16,694 nt of DNA, from positions 1-16,694 of the forward strand of contig NBLK01000013.1 of NCBI GenBank assembly GCA_002084505.1, read 5' to 3'. The translations under genes and the position numbers were made by a program. This document shows positions 14,080 to 16,694 of the stretch, one piece after another. Position 1 is the first letter of the stretch. Every line of letters begins with the position of its first letter. A model generated the notes under the pieces. That model saw nothing but the letters and a program-made list of their open reading frames with translations. It had not been told where the DNA came from and searched no databases. This DNA is from Rickettsiaceae bacterium 4572_127. GTDB lineage: Bacteria; Pseudomonadota; Alphaproteobacteria; Rs-D84; NBLK01.

Positions 14080-14104
14080 GTCTCAGTAATGAGACTCTTT
14101 TTTT
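14080..14104 (+). terminator. Intrinsic terminator downstream of tRNA-Asp
   Basis: GTCTCA (14080-14085) and TGAGAC (14090-14095) form a perfect stem with a GTAA loop, followed by a T-run (14098-14104). It ends the tRNA transcript. If the element boundary is at the tRNA 3' end, this terminator belongs to the inserted DNA. Confidence 0.8.
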
Positions 14105-14107
14105 GTC

Positions 14108-14232
14108 TATGGTGCAACTGTGGTGCAGTTGGAAGAAAAAACGAGAGCTATTTATCATAAGGCACAACAGATTACAGTGTATTTCATTTTTTTGCTTTTT
14201 TGCAAGTCGGTTGCACCACAATTGCACCACAG
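14108..14232. repeat. Paired TGGTGCA boxes in inverted orientation, candidate integrase arm sites
   Basis: GGTGCAACTGTGGTGCA (14111-14127) and TGCACCACAATTGCACC (14212-14228) are inverted repeats differing at one position. Each holds two tandem TGGTGCA boxes spaced 10 bp centre to centre, about one helical turn. The position between tRNA-Asp and the integrase start fits arm-type binding sites of a tyrosine recombinase. A regulatory operator for the integrase is the alternative. The rest of 14038-14362 shows no gene apart from the tRNA terminator and a weak promoter-like pair (TTGATT 14305-14310, TAGTCT 14328-14333). Confidence 0.5.
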
Positions 14233-14362
14233 AAGAAATCACAAACCTTTGCTCCCTTATTTTATATATGATTGAGACTATTTGACCGCCTGCTTAATTA
14301 ACAGTTGATTTTTGTTTTTAGTTGTTGTAGTCTATTCTCAATTATGAAAAAGGAATAATTGA

Positions 14363-15430
14363 ATGGCTTATATTGAAAAACGAATTTCTAAAAATAATGA
14401 GATAACTTTCAGAGCTCAGGTTCGTATAAAAGGCTGTCCGACTCAATCTGCTACTTTTTCCACAAAAACACAGGCTAAAAACTGGGCGAGTAGAACAGAG
14501 AATAAAATCAAAGATGGAAAATACTTATCGCAGATTAAGGCAAGAAAACATACAATTAGAGAAATGATTGAAAGATACTTAGAATATGTATTGCCACAAA
14601 AACCGAAAGTCGCCGTTGATTGGAAAAGATATTTAATAACATTTCAAGATTTAATAGGAGATTATTCTTTATTAGAGGCTACTCCGTCTTTAATTGCAGA
14701 AGCAAGAGACAAAATAGCAAATATAAAAACGAAAAAAGGGAATCTAAGAAGTGGTTCAACGGTTAATAGATATTTAACTGCTTTAAGTAGTGTTTTTGGA
14801 ATTGCCGTGCGAGAATGGGAATTATTAGAAAATAATCCTGTTTTAAAAGTTTCCAAATTAAAGGAAGCTCCGCACAGAATTAGATATTTATCTGTTGAAG
14901 AGCGAGTAGATTTACTTACAGAGTGCGAAAAAGCGAATAATCCTTATCTTTATCCTGCTGTGGTTTTAGCTTTATCTACTGGGGCTAGAAAAATGGAGAT
15001 ACTATCTCTCAAATGGGAAAATGTTGATTTAGAAAATAAAAGAGTAATTCTTAAAGATACAAAAAACAAAGAAGTAAGAAGCTTGCCGTTAGTTGTTGAT
15101 GGATTAAAAGAAATGCAAAAACTTTATGATAGTAGAAAAAGTAAAATTTGGGTATTTCCTAGCAAAAAAGAGCAAAAGCCGTTTGATATAACTAGAAGTT
15201 GGAGAAAGGCACGAAAGGACTCAAAAATTAAAGATTTTAGATTTCACGACTTGCGACATACAACGGCGAGTTATCTTGCTATGAATGGTGCTACAATGGG
15301 AGAAATAGCTGATATTCTAGGACATAAAACTCTACAAATGGTTAAGAGATATGCACACCTGTCCGATTCTCATAAAAAATCTGTCTTGGAAAAAATGAAT
15401 CTTAAAATGCTGGGAGCTGAAAATGATTAA
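14363..15430 (+). CDS. Tyrosine-type site-specific integrase
   Basis: Integrates and excises the element, presumably at the adjacent tRNA-Asp. The 355 residues are ordered as an N-terminal arm-binding-like domain (about 1-60, beginning MAYIEKRISKNNEITFRAQVRIKG), a SAM-like core-binding domain (about 64-165), and a C-terminal catalytic domain. The full active-site set is visible: R209 (TGARKMEI), a lysine near 234 (DTKNKEVR), H295 and R298 (HDLRH), H321 (LGHK) and the nucleophile Y330 (KRYAHLS). An AAAGGA ribosome-binding site stands 8 nt before the ATG. It is transcribed away from the tRNA, as is usual when the integrase lies at an element end. The stop overlaps the next gene by 8 bp. All key residues are intact, so it may be active. 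Confidence 0.95.
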   Translation: MAYIEKRISKNNEITFRAQVRIKGCPTQSATFSTKTQAKNWASRTENKIKDGKYLSQIKARKHTIREMIERYLEYVLPQKPKVAVDWKRYLITFQDLIGDYSLLEATPSLIAEARDKIANIKTKKGNLRSGSTVNRYLTALSSVFGIAVREWELLENNPVLKVSKLKEAPHRIRYLSVEERVDLLTECEKANNPYLYPAVVLALSTGARKMEILSLKWENVDLENKRVILKDTKNKEVRSLPLVVDGLKEMQKLYDSRKSKIWVFPSKKEQKPFDITRSWRKARKDSKIKDFRFHDLRHTTASYLAMNGATMGEIADILGHKTLQMVKRYAHLSDSHKKSVLEKMNLKMLGAEND

Positions 15431-16406
15431 GGTAGAATTAAATAAGCCTTCAATTTCAAGAGTTCCTAAATACTTGCCTGAAAATCTAAAAAATAGAATC
15501 CAAGATATATTAGATGCATTTAAGTATGCAGAGACAAATCCTTATTATTCATATTTTCTTCAAAATAGTGAAAATAAATATATACAAAAACTTTCAAAAG
15601 AAAAGATGGACGAAGAAAGATGGCAATACTACTTAAAAAAACTAAATGGATTTAGCAGTTGCCTTTGTCTAATAACAGATTTAAAAATGAAGTCTGTTTG
15701 GGAGAAATTAAATAAATTAAATTCTGATAACTTAGTTTCAATTTTTACTTATATAACAAGTTGTTTTAATTCGTTTATTGGAAATTCAGTTCCTCTCTTT
15801 TTACTAAGCGAAATACCAACAATGACTCTTAAAAAAGATTATTCTACTTTAATTGAAAATTTTGAAGATATGCATTTAAATATGCATTTGCTTATAGGGA
15901 AAATTAGCCCAGATGGTGCAGATTGTTTTGAAAATATGGATGCGAACGATCCTAAAAATAAAATGTATTTAGACGAAAATGGCAAACCACCTTACAAAAT
16001 AAATTGGGATTTAATGATAAAAGACGAAGAATACGAAACATTTATGTTCTTGCTTGGAGAAATAATAGAGAAATTAAAGAATAGAAAAAAATATAATGAG
16101 CTAAAACGAAATAAATTAGTTAATACCATAAATAAAAATAATTCACGAAAAAAACATATAAGCAATGCCAAAGAAATAGAGTTTATAAAAAAAATATATA
16201 GACGATTTATAATGGATTTTAAAAAGCCTTGCTATAATGAAATTTGTATAATTACTGAGATTCTGTTTAATTCAACATACAATGAAGACAATATAAAAAA
16301 GCATACTAAAAATCTTAGAAAAGACATACAAGAACTAAAAAAGATAATAAAAGAAAAAGGTAAAGAAAATTACTACAATACCAGCTATATAGAGAAAAAA
16401 CTATAA
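15423..16406 (+). CDS. Unknown protein translationally coupled to the integrase
   Basis: 327 residues; I do not recognise a family. The ATG overlaps the integrase stop by 8 bp, so the two are probably one operon. The protein is rich in Lys, Asn, Ile and Glu and mostly helical by appearance, without signal peptide or clear membrane helix. One moderately hydrophobic stretch (FIGNSVPLFLLSEIP, about residues 117-131) is too polar to be a confident helix. The C-terminal third (from about 235) is strongly basic and charged (IKKHTKNLRKDIQELKKIIKEKGKE) and may form a coiled coil or bind nucleic acid. Coupling to an integrase could mean a recombination accessory, a defence protein or simple cargo. None of these can be chosen from the sequence. 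Confidence 0.75.
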   Translation: MIKVELNKPSISRVPKYLPENLKNRIQDILDAFKYAETNPYYSYFLQNSENKYIQKLSKEKMDEERWQYYLKKLNGFSSCLCLITDLKMKSVWEKLNKLNSDNLVSIFTYITSCFNSFIGNSVPLFLLSEIPTMTLKKDYSTLIENFEDMHLNMHLLIGKISPDGADCFENMDANDPKNKMYLDENGKPPYKINWDLMIKDEEYETFMFLLGEIIEKLKNRKKYNELKRNKLVNTINKNNSRKKHISNAKEIEFIKKIYRRFIMDFKKPCYNEICIITEILFNSTYNEDNIKKHTKNLRKDIQELKKIIKEKGKENYYNTSYIEKKL

Positions 16407-16494
16407 AAAGGGAACATTCAAAGTTAAAATCTATGATACGAAAGCTCATTATATAAAAATCTCAAATCAGTCAAAATCTCCATAAGAACGAACA

Positions 16495-16512
16495 AAACGA
16501 TTCGTTTATAAT
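16495..16512 (+). promoter_or_regulatory. -10 element with overlapping palindrome before the last gene
   Basis: A TATAAT (16507-16512) overlaps the right arm of the palindrome AAACGA-T-TCGTTT (16495-16507), an arrangement typical of an operator that blocks polymerase. No good -35 is visible. The gene it controls starts at 16534, which suggests an autoregulated element regulator. Confidence 0.4.
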
Positions 16513-16533
16513 CAAAAACAAGGAGTAATTAAA

Positions 16534-16694
16534 ATGACTGATAAGCAACCTATAACTAAAATCAAAATACCTAATCTTTTAACAATTAGACAGTTCTGCG
16601 AAAAATACCCTGCTTTTTCAAGTGGGGCTATGAGAAGCTATATTTTCAATGCTGATTTCAACGGATTAACAAAATCTAAGGCTATAAAAAGAAT
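16534..16694 (+). CDS. Small DNA-binding protein, excisionase/AlpA-like (5' part)
   Basis: Runs off the right edge after 53 codons. AAGGAG (16520-16525) stands 8 nt before the ATG. The visible peptide, from LLTIRQFCEKYPAFSSGAMR to FNADFNGLTK, resembles the widespread small winged-helix/helix-turn-helix proteins of mobile elements. From memory, these read LTVRQFAEKHPAFTEGALR...FNA..NGL followed by RIGRRVLID. They are often excisionases or AlpA-type regulators encoded near integrases. Its position behind an integrase and a possible operator supports a role in excision or control. The rest of 16407-16533 holds only its promoter region. Confidence 0.7.
   Translation, partial: MTDKQPITKIKIPNLLTIRQFCEKYPAFSSGAMRSYIFNADFNGLTKSKAIKR

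Larger units (their letters stand above)
14034..16694 (+). mobile_element. Left end of an integrative element at tRNA-Asp (partial)
   Basis: tRNA-Asp is followed directly by candidate integrase-binding boxes, an intact tyrosine integrase, a coupled unknown gene and a small DNA-binding regulator. The left boundary is assumed at the tRNA 3' end. No second copy of the tRNA 3' end occurs in the window, so the right boundary and most cargo lie beyond position 16694. The sequence from 15423 on is visibly more A-rich than the core genes. Prophage, ICE or genomic island cannot be told apart from what is visible. Confidence 0.6.

Noticed and set aside
13949..14242. Minus-strand 97-codon frame containing GVTGLEPAAFCVTGRRSNQLSYTP
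   Set aside because: This peptide is the antisense translation of the tRNA-Asp gene, a well-known spurious annotation.

Overview
The window is A+T-rich bacterial chromosome, most likely from an alphaproteobacterium, possibly a small-genome or host-associated lineage. The main evidence is a DUF1013/TrcR-type regulator (9875-10417), a family essentially confined to Alphaproteobacteria, together with a housekeeping RpoD and a VirB4-type ATPase. Palindromic intergenic repeats like those here also occur in AT-rich alphaproteobacteria. The species cannot be named from the sequence.

Left part (1-6321): the 3' end of a beta-rich surface protein, then a rightward housekeeping run aroK, mtaB, alr (mtaB and alr overlap by 1 bp), ending in a terminator built on the alr stop codon. 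A leftward divergent NDPK-like gene faces the alr end and diverges from rarA. The two genes have back-to-back promoters, and the rarA promoter is placed so that its mRNA should be leaderless.

Middle (6291-11641): a small two-helix membrane protein (leftward) has a good promoter and a long, strongly folded leader. Upstream of it lies a dense mosaic of palindromic repeats (6789-7105). The leftward rpoD-queH pair follows, then leftward trcR with a clear promoter, a rightward exported DUF3015 protein, and a leftward lipoprotein that looks Bacteroidetes-like.

Right (11716-16694): a virB4-type conjugation/secretion ATPase gene is split by a frameshift and followed by an orphan ribosome-binding site that runs into a repeat, so it looks like the remnant of a larger cluster. 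Then come tRNA-Asp with promoter and terminator, a tyrosine integrase, an unknown protein translationally coupled to it, and the start of a small DNA-binding (excisionase/AlpA-like) gene. This is the left end of an integrative element at tRNA-Asp, and its other end lies outside the window.

A 61-bp structured repeat recurs. It has three full copies directly 5' of aroK, mtaB and rpoD in the gene's own orientation, one after virB4, and one degenerate copy in the 6.8-7.1 kb mosaic. Base changes between copies preserve the stems. The strongest leads are this repeat family, the folded leader RNA at 6541-6658, the leaderless rarA, the split virB4, and the tRNA-Asp element with its paired TGGTGCA boxes.
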